Below the pieces are notes generated by a model. The model did no database searches, was not told where the DNA came from, and was given only the letters and a program-made list of their open reading frames with translations. Positions 1 to 8,638 of a stretch of 64,000 bases of DNA are shown piece by piece; within the stretch, counting starts at the first letter, position 1, and every line of letters starts with the position of its first letter. A program made the position numbers and the translations under genes. The stretch is from Paenibacillus sp. SZ31 (GTDB lineage Bacteria > Bacillota > Bacilli > Paenibacillales > Paenibacillaceae). The stretch is from NCBI RefSeq assembly GCF_012912005.1, contig NZ_JABBEA010000019.1:1-64000 (forward strand), read 5' to 3'.

Positions 1-130
1 GTCCGAACCAACTTTGCAAGCTCTTTTTTTAAGTTTCTTTCGAAGCTTATTTCATTCGCTTGCCGCACCGTGTAAACCGTGTTTTCTTGGCCGGACTTAG
101 AATATACCATGTACAGATAAGGAACGCAAG
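1..130 (-). promoter_or_regulatory. Tandem rRNA-type promoters at left edge (candidate)
   Basis: On the minus strand, TTGCGT (124-129) is followed after 17 bases by TATATT (101-106), preceded by an A-rich stretch like an UP element. About 105 bases further on, a second A-run precedes another CTTGC-type -35, TTGCAA (14-19), whose -10 would fall outside the window. Closely spaced promoters with A-tracts are typical of Bacillales rrn P1/P2 regions. An rRNA operon beyond the left edge is therefore inferred, not seen. Confidence 0.5.
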
Positions 131-403
131 TCTTTTTTCAAAAAACATTAATCCTCTATAAAACAAGTATCCTTTAGTCCTTTTAACAAGTATCTCCTTA
201 TAGTCGGCCAAATGATACATCTGCGCACTAACTTTAATGAATCGGATTAATTAACTTACATTCGCAAAAGGTTTCCCGTATGATTCCTAATCAATTATAG
301 AGAAACTCATGTTGTATACAGTACAGATTCTTCGCGTTATAGAAACTTATTAACCGATGATTTCATTGGATAAACAACCAACAAATCATAGATCATTATA
401 TTC

Positions 404-425
404 TTTCCTTCTATATAGAAGGAAA
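404..425. repeat. Perfect 22-bp palindrome
   Basis: The half-site TTTCCTTCTAT is followed immediately by its exact reverse complement, with no mismatch and no spacer. It lies in the gene-free leader between the pbuG terminator and the edge promoters. No T-tract follows, so it is not an obvious terminator. It could be a binding site for a dimeric protein or a cruciform. Function unknown. Confidence 0.6.
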
Positions 426-461
426 ACATTTTTGAAATTCATTTTTCCCAAGAAAAGAATA

Positions 462-506
462 CAAAAAAAGCGAAAGCTCAGGGTCTAAATCCCGTGGCTT
501 CCGCTT
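462..506 (-). terminator. Rho-independent terminator of pbuG
   Basis: On the minus strand the arm AGCGGAAGC pairs with GCTTTCGCT (one G-U pair), extended by an inner GGG/CCC stem, and is followed by a run of seven T. It lies about 60 bases after the pbuG stop. Confidence 0.85.
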
Positions 507-564
507 CTTCATTTATAAGATAACAAACGTATCTCAGATAATTCTTCGTTACACCTAACGAACC

Positions 565-1941
565 CTACTCCCCGCCAATAAATACGTATCGGCAGATTAC
601 GATGATCGCCAAGATCCACATGAGCCAGTGAATTTTCACTTTGCGCTCTGTCACCAAGTTACTGAACACCGCCAGAATCACATAAGATACGATACCAGCA
701 GAGATTCCGTTCGCGATTCCGCCTGTGAAAGGCATCAATACAATCGTAAGGAAAGCAGGGAAAGCTTGCAGGAAATCATCCCACTCGATGCTGCGCACTT
801 GACTCATCATAAGTACACCCACGATGATCAAAGCCGGAGCAGTCGCAGCGGATGGAACAACCAACGCAAGCGGAGCGATAAACAGGGCCAAAATGAACAG
901 CAAACCCGTCGTCACCGAAGTCAGTCCTGTACGTCCACCTGCCTCAACACCTGAAGCACTTTCAACGTATGCCGTAATGGTACTTGTACCCAGTGCAGCA
1001 CCTGCGCTGACACCAACTGCATCGACGAGCATTGCTTTACCGATCGTTTTCTCGCCTTTTTTCTTATCCTTCATAATGCCCATACGTGTTGCAGTACCTA
1101 CCATCGTACCGAACGTGTCGAACAATTCAACGAAGGTAAAGATGAAGATGATCTCGAACAATCCGAGACTGATAGCACCTTTCAAATCCAGCTGTCCAAC
1201 CGCCAGATCACTGAAGTTAGGCAACCAGCTTGCGCCTGAAAGACCACTCAGATTCGTAACGCCCATTGGAATACCAATCAGTGTTGTTGCTACGATCCCG
1301 ATCAGCAGAGCGCCTTTGACGCGCATAACCATCAATATAGCAATAAGGAGCAAACCAATCAGTGCAAGCAAAGCATCGTGGTGCGTTATAAAGTTACCCA
1401 ACGATAGATTAAAGCTGCTACCCGGAATCGGCTGACTCAGATCTGCGTCTGGTGCAACATTAACTGTTACAGCCACGAGATTAGCAAGTTTGAAACCGAT
1501 AATGGTAATAAAGAGACCGATACCCACCGTAATGGCCATTTTGATCGATTGCGGAACTGCAACAAGCAGCATTTGCCGAATCTTCGTCACGGTCAAAATA
1601 ATGAACACAATACCGGAAAGGAATACCGCTCCGAGAGCAGCCTGCCAAGTAATCGCTCCATTCGAGCTTAGAACGACAGTCATGAAGTACGCATTCAATC
1701 CCATACCTGGTGCGAGCGCAATCGGAATATTCACGAACAATCCCATAATAATAGTCATTAATCCAGCGCCGACGGCTGTTGCAAAGAATACTGCATTATC
1801 TGACATCCCCGCCCCGGCTTGACCCAAGAACAACGTATTCACAAAAAGAATGTAAGCCATTGTCATAAAGGTAGTGAGACCCGCAACAATCTCCGTTCTA
1901 ACGTTTGTTCCGTTTTCTTTTAGTTTAAAAAAACGATCCAT
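565..1941 (-). CDS. pbuG: Guanine/hypoxanthine permease, NCS2 (AzgA-like) family
   Basis: A 458-residue integral membrane protein with about twelve hydrophobic segments, the normal length for the AzgA/PbuG branch of the NCS2 nucleobase transporters, which import guanine and hypoxanthine with protons. The N-terminus (MDRFFKLKENGTNVRTE) and the later TAYVESASGVEAGGRTG segment are characteristic of the branch. The start is supported by an AGGGGGAG ribosome site about 9 bases upstream. The gene is monocistronic: a strong promoter, a guanine-type riboswitch and an intrinsic terminator precede it, and another terminator follows it. Guanine should therefore shut it off by premature termination. guaA lies about 1.2 kb upstream on the same strand, so purine salvage and GMP synthesis are grouped. 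The exact purine preference (guanine versus hypoxanthine or adenine) is inferred from the family and the riboswitch. Confidence 0.93.
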   Translation of the reverse strand: MDRFFKLKENGTNVRTEIVAGLTTFMTMAYILFVNTLFLGQAGAGMSDNAVFFATAVGAGLMTIIMGLFVNIPIALAPGMGLNAYFMTVVLSSNGAITWQAALGAVFLSGIVFIILTVTKIRQMLLVAVPQSIKMAITVGIGLFITIIGFKLANLVAVTVNVAPDADLSQPIPGSSFNLSLGNFITHHDALLALIGLLLIAILMVMRVKGALLIGIVATTLIGIPMGVTNLSGLSGASWLPNFSDLAVGQLDLKGAISLGLFEIIFIFTFVELFDTFGTMVGTATRMGIMKDKKKGEKTIGKAMLVDAVGVSAGAALGTSTITAYVESASGVEAGGRTGLTSVTTGLLFILALFIAPLALVVPSAATAPALIIVGVLMMSQVRSIEWDDFLQAFPAFLTIVLMPFTGGIANGISAGIVSYVILAVFSNLVTERKVKIHWLMWILAIIVICRYVFIGGE

Positions 1942-2062
1942 AATTCACTAACTCCCCCTTAGAGATGTTGAAGCCATATTGAAAAACGACAAATGACCCT
2001 GAAGAAGATTCTTCACCCAGGGTTCAGCTGACAAGGAGAGGCACGATGCCTTTACTAAGAAC

Positions 2063-2108
2063 AAAAAAAATTCTAATGTGCGTGATGTCCCCGCAATCAT
2101 GTAGAATT
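2063..2108 (-). terminator. Expression-platform terminator of the guanine riboswitch
   Basis: On the minus strand AATTCTA pairs with TAGAATT and an inner TGCG pairs with CGCA, followed by a run of eight T. It starts just after the purine aptamer and about 120 bases before the pbuG start, where a ligand-promoted terminator is expected. Confidence 0.8.
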
Positions 2109-2124
2109 CATGTGCTTAGCCTTC

Positions 2125-2203
2125 TCCTCTTCGTAGCCAGATCATTAGGGTGATCTCGTAGAGACTCCCGGGCCAATCCCCAGGATTATACGAATAAGTA
2201 TGC
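2125..2203 (-). promoter_or_regulatory. Purine riboswitch aptamer, guanine class
   Basis: Read on the minus strand, the sequence shows the conserved purine-aptamer elements in order: GTATAATCC, GGCCCGGGAGTCTCTAC, and the 3' junction GGCTACGAA closing P1. The specificity position in the last junction (the base before TAC) is C, which in this family pairs with guanine or hypoxanthine; adenine switches carry U. It sits between a strong promoter and an intrinsic terminator upstream of the guanine permease. Confidence 0.93.
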
Positions 2204-2227
2204 GCTATTTGTTTGTTTCCCATCACT

Positions 2228-2256
2228 ATTTTAGGAGGGCAGTATGTTTTTGTCAA
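2228..2256 (-). promoter_or_regulatory. Sigma-A promoter of pbuG/riboswitch
   Basis: On the minus strand a consensus -35 TTGACA (2251-2256) is separated by exactly 17 bases from TAAAAT (2228-2233). Transcription would begin about 20 bases before the riboswitch aptamer. Confidence 0.85.
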
Positions 2257-2420
2257 TGAGAAAAACGAATATTAATCTTACCCTTTTATAATATCGTTCG
2301 TATTATTTAACAGATTGAACCAGTTCAGCGGTTTACAACCCAATTGAATACGCTTTTTTGGATGAATTCTCAAGGGAATATGTTCATTCTGTCAGACTGA
2401 AAGATCAGCAGATTAATATA

Positions 2421-2468
2421 AAAAACTACCCTGATCAAAGGCCATGAAGCGCTCTGATCAGGGTAGCT
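2421..2468 (-). terminator. Terminator of the small lipoprotein gene
   Basis: A perfect 12-bp inverted repeat (CTACCCTGATCA and its complement) with a 17-base loop is followed on the minus strand by TTTTTT. It lies about 150 bases downstream of the lipoprotein gene. Confidence 0.85.
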
Positions 2469-2615
2469 TATGTTTCTGATGCGTTTTAGCAATCAGGTAA
2501 ATGATGTTATAGGAATAACGATGTCTGGTATTCCTAAATCATATAAGGACTAGGTATATGGAGCAACTTGCGACATGTTCCGGAACTACTTTTTACCGGA
2601 TCAGTCCTATGTTAA

Positions 2616-2867
2616 TTAAATCTCTGTCTGCGAAGCATCCTGTATCTCTTGTTGTTCCTGATTCGTGTTCGTTGTTAAGTCAGAGGATAACTCTTGGTTT
2701 CTGGTCTGATCGGAAGAAGCATCCGCTGCCTCTAAATTCACAAATGGAAAGTCCCCCGAACCGGAAGCCAGATCTTGCATACCCGAACCGCATCCTGCCA
2801 GCATCACCATCAGAAACGCACTTCCAATGCCCATCTTCCATTTGCTCATATAGTCGGTTTTACGCAT
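2616..2867 (-). CDS. Small predicted lipoprotein, unknown function
   Basis: An 83-residue product starting MRKTDYMSK. A short hydrophobic signal segment ends in the lipobox MLAGC, so the mature protein should be anchored to the outer face of the membrane. The rest is a polar, Gln/Ser/Asp/Thr-rich tail without a recognisable domain. An in-frame ATG nine codons upstream exists, but the strong AAGGGAGA site lies about 10 bases before the start chosen here. The gene stands alone between guaA and pbuG and has its own terminator. I do not recognise a family; secretion and lipidation are inferred from the lipobox only. Confidence 0.65.
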   Translation of the reverse strand: MRKTDYMSKWKMGIGSAFLMVMLAGCGSGMQDLASGSGDFPFVNLEAADASSDQTRNQELSSDLTTNTNQEQQEIQDASQTEI

Positions 2868-3030
2868 ACATTCAATTCTCCCTTCAGTAGCCATATAGCC
2901 TTTAGTATGTACTTAGTGTACAGGCCGGACCTGAAAGGATCATGAAGTGAGCTTTAAAATGGGATGAAATTCGAGAGTTTATGACTGGAGAGCAGTTCCC
3001 CAATAAAAGTTTAATCATAATATAAACAAT

Positions 3031-3078
3031 AAAAAAACTCCCTTCTATTTGCGAAACAACGCAGATAAAAGAGAGTCA
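3031..3078 (-). terminator. Terminator of guaA
   Basis: On the minus strand a 17-bp stem, ACTCTCTTTTATCTGCG against CGCAAATAGAAGGGAGT (with G-U pairs), closes a TTGTTT loop and is followed by seven T, about 30 bases after the guaA stop. Confidence 0.88.
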
Positions 3079-3108
3079 TTTTTCAATCTATTGTTAATGC
3101 TGTATACC

Positions 3109-4647
3109 CTACTCCCACTCGATTGTTGCAGGCGGTTTCGAAGTTACGTCATACACGATACGGTTTACGTTATCGACTTCGTTAACGATCCGTACGGAGA
3201 TTTTCTCCAGCACATCCCAAGGGATACGTGCCCAGTCCGCTGTCATACCGTCGATGGACGTTACGGCACGAATACCTACTGTGTAGGAATACGTACGCGC
3301 GTCACCCATCACGCCGACACTCTTCATGTTCGGCAGGGCTGTGAAGTACTGCCAGATTTCGCGGTCGAGACCGGCTTTGGCAATCTCTTCACGCAGGATG
3401 TAGTCGGAATCACGAACGATGGTAAGTTTCTCTTCAGTAACCTCACCTAGAACACGGATCGCAAGACCCGGACCAGGGAACGGCTGACGGTGAACAATTT
3501 CGTCCGGCAGGCCACACTCGGTACCCACTTTACGCACTTCATCCTTGAACAGCGTGTTCAGTGGCTCAATCAGTTTGAAGTTCATGTCCTCAGGCAGACC
3601 TCCCACGTTGTGGTGGGATTTGATCGTCTGTGCAGTTGCTGTACCACTTTCTACGATGTCCGTATACAGTGTACCTTGCGCCAGGAATGCAAAGTCATCG
3701 AACTGCTTGGACTCTTCATCAAATACGTAAATAAACTCGTTACCGATGATTTTACGTTTTTGTTCTGGATCATCCACGCCAGCCAGTTTGGACATAAAGC
3801 GCTCTTGTGCATCAATTTTGACAACTTTCATGTCGAATTTGCCGACAAACGTCTCCATTACACTTTCCGCTTCGCCTTTACGCAACAGACCGTGGTCGAT
3901 AAACATACATGTCAGTTGATCACCAATGGCTTTGTGAAGCAATGCAGCTACAACGGAAGAATCTACACCGCCGCTAAGCGCACACAGTACTTTACTGTCG
4001 CCAACTTTTTCACGAATGTCTTTGATCGTGTCATCGATGAATGTCTCCATCGTCCAGTTGCCTTCGCAACCACATACTTCGAACAGGAAGTTACGAATCA
4101 TGTCGTTACCGCGAACAGAGTGACGTACTTCCGGATGGAACTGAACAGCATACAATTTACGCTCATCGTCGCTCATGGCAGCAATTGGCGCACTTTCCGT
4201 GCCTGCATCCAGTTTGAAACCTGGAGGAAGTGTAACCACGTGGTCACCGTGACTCATCCATACGGTATGTTCGCCTTCAATGCCTTTTGCCAGTGTAGAG
4301 CCAGCGGCAAACTCAAGGTCTGCTTTACCGTACTCTCGCTTCTCGGAACGTTCTACTTTACCTTCGAGTTGCTGGGCCATAAGCTGCATTCCGTAGCAGA
4401 TACCGAAGATCGGCAAGCCTAGGTCATAGACAGCCGGGTCCACGTGCGGAGCGTTCTCAGCATATACGCTCGATGGACCACCCGAAAATACGATTCCTTT
4501 TGGTGCTATTTCTGCGATCTTTTCCGCCGGTGTATTATACGGCAAAAGCTCGCTGTATACGCCAAGATCCCGGATTCTTCTGGCGATTAACTGGTTGTAT
4601 TGGCCCCCGAAGTCAAGGACAACCACAATTTCATTCTGCTTATTCAT
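3109..4647 (-). CDS. guaA: GMP synthase (glutamine-hydrolysing)
   Basis: A full-length 512-residue GuaA that converts XMP, ATP and glutamine to GMP in the cytosol. The N-terminal class I amidotransferase domain carries the nucleophile Cys84 in FGICYGMQ and the His-Glu partner in VQFHPEV. The ATP-pyrophosphatase domain begins near residue 215 with the P-loop SGGVDSS. The C-terminal dimerisation domain contains RQPFPGPGLAIRV and ends PPATIEWE as in the family. The start is fixed by a GAGGGAGG site about 8 bases upstream. A sigma-A promoter with a very short leader lies just upstream, and I see no purine riboswitch there, so regulation differs from the neighbouring pbuG. The gene is monocistronic with its own terminator. 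Confidence 0.97.
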   Translation of the reverse strand: MNKQNEIVVVLDFGGQYNQLIARRIRDLGVYSELLPYNTPAEKIAEIAPKGIVFSGGPSSVYAENAPHVDPAVYDLGLPIFGICYGMQLMAQQLEGKVERSEKREYGKADLEFAAGSTLAKGIEGEHTVWMSHGDHVVTLPPGFKLDAGTESAPIAAMSDDERKLYAVQFHPEVRHSVRGNDMIRNFLFEVCGCEGNWTMETFIDDTIKDIREKVGDSKVLCALSGGVDSSVVAALLHKAIGDQLTCMFIDHGLLRKGEAESVMETFVGKFDMKVVKIDAQERFMSKLAGVDDPEQKRKIIGNEFIYVFDEESKQFDDFAFLAQGTLYTDIVESGTATAQTIKSHHNVGGLPEDMNFKLIEPLNTLFKDEVRKVGTECGLPDEIVHRQPFPGPGLAIRVLGEVTEEKLTIVRDSDYILREEIAKAGLDREIWQYFTALPNMKSVGVMGDARTYSYTVGIRAVTSIDGMTADWARIPWDVLEKISVRIVNEVDNVNRIVYDVTSKPPATIEWE

Positions 4648-4677
4648 AACCGTGCCTCCCTCAATTCAATGAAGCTA

Positions 4678-4707
4678 ATTATACGCAACGACAAAACATA
4701 CCGTCAA
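4678..4707 (-). promoter_or_regulatory. Sigma-A promoter of guaA
   Basis: On the minus strand TTGACG (4702-4707), an 18-base spacer and TATAAT (4678-4683) lie about 30 bases before the guaA start, leaving a leader of only about 24 bases. Confidence 0.8.
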
Positions 4708-4826
4708 GGAAAGGCGAAACTCCTTTTTTCGACATTTCAAAACAAGGGTTACCGAATACCTCTGAATATGAAATTTCGAATAGAAAGCTTGGCAGCAAGA
4801 TGATGGTTCAAGTGTATGATCGTGGA

Positions 4827-4864
4827 AAGACGCCTCGTTCTCAGCATAGCGAGAAAGGCGTCTT
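4827..4864 (-). terminator. Hairpin, probable terminator of the MoxR/DUF58/transglutaminase operon
   Basis: AAGACGCCT and AGGCGTCTT form a perfect 9-bp outer stem with further pairing inside (TTCTCGC against CGTTCTC side). On the minus strand it is followed only by a short TTTCC, so the T-tract is weak. It lies about 165 bases after the transglutaminase gene and upstream of the guaA promoter. Confidence 0.55.
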
Positions 4865-5028
4865 ATGTATGGCATGCAGCGATCAACAAACACGGCACAG
4901 TAAACAATAGAATAGAGGTGCCAGTGATAATCATCATCCGTCAACAACCCGCCAAACTGTCTCGGAAAGCGATAGCGAGAGTTAAATCACGGCAGGTTGT
5001 GTGACGCCCTTGTTGTAACATCCTTGTG

Positions 5029-7392
5029 TTACAACGCCTGTAAGCGCTGGGCCAAACGAAGTGCCCGGCGCAGGAAGTCCAGACTGTCCGCGCGCAGCGG
5101 ACGGTCTGGCCCGTACAGCAGCCGTTCCCAGTCGGCTGCAAACCGCGCGATGTCCGCGCCGTCCGCGCCTGCGGCCAATGCCGGTGACGCTGCATATTCA
5201 CGCAGCGTCATGCCCGGCGGCCGCGGGCCGTACCGGCGCGCGAGCGCGGACCAGACCGGAGCGGCGGCGCCCAGCAGCCGCTCGCGGTCCGGGAAGCTGC
5301 TGCGTGACCACGCCAGCAGCAGCTTGATCCGCAGCGCGGGGCGTAGCCGCCGCATGCGAACCAGAGCAGCGGCGCCCAGCAGGGCCGCTGCCACAAGGGC
5401 TGCCGCGAGCCATGGCTCCGCGGCAAGGGCCCGTGCGCGGGCGAGCAGCCATGCGCCCGCGTAACCCACTCCGCCGCCCATGTGCGGCGGAGTCTCCGCA
5501 ACAGGCTGCGGCCCGGCGAGCGCCGCGACATCTTCGCCCGCGCCTTGCGCCATGGTGAAGCCCGGCGTAGCCTCGAACGGCATCCAGCCTGCACCCGGAA
5601 AATACACCTCTACCCAGGAATGTGCATCTCCCTGGGAAATGATGTACTGACCGGGCATTTCTGGGTCAGCTACGCCCGGGCCAAAGCCTTTAACCCAACG
5701 TGCGGGGATGCCCTCTGCACGCAGCAGCACAATCATGGCTGTCGAGAAATGATTACAATACCCCTGCCGTGTGACGAATAGAAAATCGTCCACAAAATCT
5801 GTTCCTCGCGGTGGCATACGGGTATCTAACGTGTATTCCGCATGAGCAGCCAGATAAGTTTTCACGGCTTGCACAGCGTCATAACGCGTATCACTTCCTT
5901 GCATGATTTCTTTGGCGAGACTCTTCACTCGACCCGGGAGTGTCGCGGGCAATTGCAGATATGTCCTACGAATGGCTGCCGGATCTTTCTCTTTATTCGT
6001 TTCCCCAATCAGACGTAACTGTTCCGGGGATGCCACAGAAACCATGACGTCTGCAGAATAATTTTTAACCATCTTATCGTTTCCGGAGCCTGCGAGCCAC
6101 AATGTTGCCGACTCACGATTAGACAGCAAAGAGAGCATATTTTCCTGATTATCCTTGTTCTTGTCCTGGAACGATACATTAACCGGTATGCCACCGGTAA
6201 AGAGTGGATTCGGTCCTTTCCACTCTCGCTGCATCGTAACGGTTTGGCGAATGCGATTCCAAAAGGTTGGATTCTCCCATCCATCTGTGCGCAGCAATCC
6301 GGACGGACTCGCCGCCTCGAAGCTTTGACCAGGATCACTCCAGGTACTACCGTTATAATATGAACGAGTCTCTCCTCGCCAATACGTCACTTCCGGACTT
6401 TTCGCCGTAAAAAAGATGGAATTCCCCTGCACCAAAGGTGCTCCCATGGGCGCATCCGCTGTGCTATATCCCGTGACCGCCGTTGCAGCAGGGATACTAT
6501 TGTTCTGCGTATAACCTGCCCAGCGAGCTAAGCGTTCACCCATCTGTTCTAGGGAAATGCGTTCCGGTTGAGGTATGGAAGCGAACTGACCGGGTAATGC
6601 AGAGAAAAGTACCATACCTGCGGAAGCCACAATGGTTACCACACTCCAACGGCCATAGGGACTGCTGCGATAACTCGGGGTAGTAACTCCCCCGTTAAGA
6701 CGAAGTAGCTGAAGCAGAGCCTGAATAAGAAAAATCCATAGGACAGACCGTATCACTGAAGCATACACATCCAGCCCAGCAAAGGATTCGAGCAGAAGCA
6801 AATAGAGCAGCGTTGCACTGCAAAACAGCATAACGCTTCGACGGTGCAATACAAGGGATTGCACCGAAGCCATGAGCATGCTCCAGCCGCACATCATGAA
6901 CAAACCTCTTGTTTCTGTACTAATCGAATGGAATCGCCAGTTATTCATATAAGTGTGCATATCCGTTGAAAGTATTCCCGGGTATGCAACTGCCCAACGG
7001 GCAGGATCACTTCCTCCGTACATCAGACATAGAGCAGCGAGTGCAATGACCAATCGGATCAGTACTCCCGTGACCCAGCCTGTACGAATTAACCCCGCGA
7101 GCAGCAAAGCTCCCGTTAATCCCGCCATCACGGACAAGAACCGTTCACTGCCCTGCTGATTCGATGACGTAACAGGATATATCCATTCCAGAGACAGTAT
7201 GAGTAAAATGGCCGAAATAAAAATGTTGTACAGCACAGGTACTGCAACATGTTTTTCATCCTTCAAATCGGTTACCAATGTCTTGTTCACAGCTTCATAT
7301 ACAGAATGGGCCGATTCTATTCTCAGACGGGCTGTCGACTCTTTGTCAGCCACAGTAGAATTCGGTCGATCATTTCCATTACGCTCCCACAT
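5029..7392 (-). CDS. Membrane-anchored transglutaminase-like protein (DUF3488/TgpA type)
   Basis: A 787-residue protein with an N-terminal block of about six membrane segments (residues 50-255), an extracytoplasmic transglutaminase-core domain, one further membrane segment near residue 660, and a cytoplasmic DUF4129-like tail. The Cys of the papain-like triad is in RQGYCNHFSTAM, the His in DAHSWVEVYFPG, and the acidic member lies shortly after. The start follows GGAGG by 6 bases and overlaps the upstream DUF58 gene by 14 bases, so the two are translationally linked. MoxR-DUF58-transglutaminase triplets are widespread; substrate and cell role are mostly unknown, with envelope or peptide processing inferred. 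The C-terminal quarter (5050-5560) is much richer in G+C, Ala and Arg than the rest. Confidence 0.85.
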   Translation of the reverse strand: MWERNGNDRPNSTVADKESTARLRIESAHSVYEAVNKTLVTDLKDEKHVAVPVLYNIFISAILLILSLEWIYPVTSSNQQGSERFLSVMAGLTGALLLAGLIRTGWVTGVLIRLVIALAALCLMYGGSDPARWAVAYPGILSTDMHTYMNNWRFHSISTETRGLFMMCGWSMLMASVQSLVLHRRSVMLFCSATLLYLLLLESFAGLDVYASVIRSVLWIFLIQALLQLLRLNGGVTTPSYRSSPYGRWSVVTIVASAGMVLFSALPGQFASIPQPERISLEQMGERLARWAGYTQNNSIPAATAVTGYSTADAPMGAPLVQGNSIFFTAKSPEVTYWRGETRSYYNGSTWSDPGQSFEAASPSGLLRTDGWENPTFWNRIRQTVTMQREWKGPNPLFTGGIPVNVSFQDKNKDNQENMLSLLSNRESATLWLAGSGNDKMVKNYSADVMVSVASPEQLRLIGETNKEKDPAAIRRTYLQLPATLPGRVKSLAKEIMQGSDTRYDAVQAVKTYLAAHAEYTLDTRMPPRGTDFVDDFLFVTRQGYCNHFSTAMIVLLRAEGIPARWVKGFGPGVADPEMPGQYIISQGDAHSWVEVYFPGAGWMPFEATPGFTMAQGAGEDVAALAGPQPVAETPPHMGGGVGYAGAWLLARARALAAEPWLAAALVAAALLGAAALVRMRRLRPALRIKLLLAWSRSSFPDRERLLGAAAPVWSALARRYGPRPPGMTLREYAASPALAAGADGADIARFAADWERLLYGPDRPLRADSLDFLRRALRLAQRLQAL

Positions 7393-8638
7393 CCGTTACC
7401 TCCGCCTTTCCCATTGAAGATAACGCATGGTCTGTAACCGAATGGATCGACACCCCGCTGTGACGAAGCTGCTCCACGCTCAAACTGTCATATTCCAATC
7501 CATTCATCAGTCGATCCGTTGATCTTAACTGAGTCGCTTCAGTCAGCTGCACCTCTACGCGGTAACCCAACCCCATTGCAGACATGATCCATTCCGCCAG
7601 AGCCTGATCCAGCTTACCTGTGAGAACTACAATTTGCGACCCGCTCGCCAGTCTATCCAACATCTCCGTCCGAAGCGAAATAGAAACAGACTGTGCCTTG
7701 GATATTCGTGCCCCCGCAAGCTTGTCCAGTCCATGATTCTCATCATCTACATGGAATGATCCCTGTTGCCAATGATCTTGTGCAGCGTAGCTCTCGTTGC
7801 CGTCTTCCATCCAAAGATGATAAGGAATATCATCCCGTTCAGCGGTATGAATCCAGCGGGCAGCTGCACAAACCACACGTTCAAAAGCAGGTGAATCCAT
7901 GATCTCCGCCTGTTTCACGTCATAACCCGACGCGGCTTCATACACAAGGATGCCCAGCGAAGCTAAATCCGTGGTTTCGGGCAAAAAGGTCTGAAGTCGA
8001 CCCGTTTTGGCTGTGCTTTTCCAATGAACACGTCCCAGCGGGTCCCCCGGCTGATATTCACGGAATTCAGGACTACGTTTTGCCTGGCTGTTTCTCCGTT
8101 CAGACAGCGTCCCTTCGATCATGGCTGCGGATTCTACCGAATCCCCCTTCCCCCAAGCCGTTGCTTGAGGAACAACAATCAAGGGCGTGTCGCCTGTGGT
8201 CTCTGCGGAGAGCGTATTCCAACCGAATATATCCCCCCAGTACAATCTTCCTGTATCCCATCTATAGACTCCTCTACGTAAACCAGAACATTCATATTGA
8301 TAGGTAAATTGACGCCGTGTTCCCGGAAAAATCAATTTGCGATGAACACCTGCAGGGGTGTTTTCACACAGAACGATCCATAACAATGGAATACGGCATT
8401 CGAATTCCAGCTCGACCAGAACCTGTACCCGCTCACCTGCCTCAATCCGGCTCGCGTGCATTTTCCGACGGATATTAATACGCCGTGGTCTGAACCAATG
8501 AAGAAGCAGACCTCCTGCGAACATCAAGAAAACCATAATGGATAGAAATAACGCCGCTTTGCCCCCACGCCACTGATACAAGGAAGCGAAAGCCACCACC
8601 AAGACTGCACTCAAAATCCGTTGTCCCAGCGCATTCAT
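7379..8638 (-). CDS. DUF58 domain protein
   Basis: A 419-residue protein with two hydrophobic segments at the N-terminus (about residues 8-45) and a long soluble part. The DUF58 signature appears around residues 195-215 as FREYQPGDPLGRVHWKSTA. DUF58 proteins resemble von Willebrand A domains and nearly always accompany a MoxR AAA+ ATPase, presumably as its client or partner. Here the gene overlaps moxR by 4 bases (start/stop overlap) and the downstream transglutaminase gene by 14, showing a tight three-gene operon. The biochemical activity is not known. Confidence 0.85.
   Translation of the reverse strand: MNALGQRILSAVLVVAFASLYQWRGGKAALFLSIMVFLMFAGGLLLHWFRPRRINIRRKMHASRIEAGERVQVLVELEFECRIPLLWIVLCENTPAGVHRKLIFPGTRRQFTYQYECSGLRRGVYRWDTGRLYWGDIFGWNTLSAETTGDTPLIVVPQATAWGKGDSVESAAMIEGTLSERRNSQAKRSPEFREYQPGDPLGRVHWKSTAKTGRLQTFLPETTDLASLGILVYEAASGYDVKQAEIMDSPAFERVVCAAARWIHTAERDDIPYHLWMEDGNESYAAQDHWQQGSFHVDDENHGLDKLAGARISKAQSVSISLRTEMLDRLASGSQIVVLTGKLDQALAEWIMSAMGLGYRVEVQLTEATQLRSTDRLMNGLEYDSLSVEQLRHSGVSIHSVTDHALSSMGKAEVTDVGA

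Noticed and set aside
4648..5028. A riboswitch before guaA
   Set aside because: No purine or other known aptamer elements are visible; only a promoter with a short leader and the upstream hairpin were found.
4997..5594. Multiple Arg/Ala-rich frames on both strands
   Set aside because: They arise from the GC-rich end of the transglutaminase gene, where stop codons are rare.
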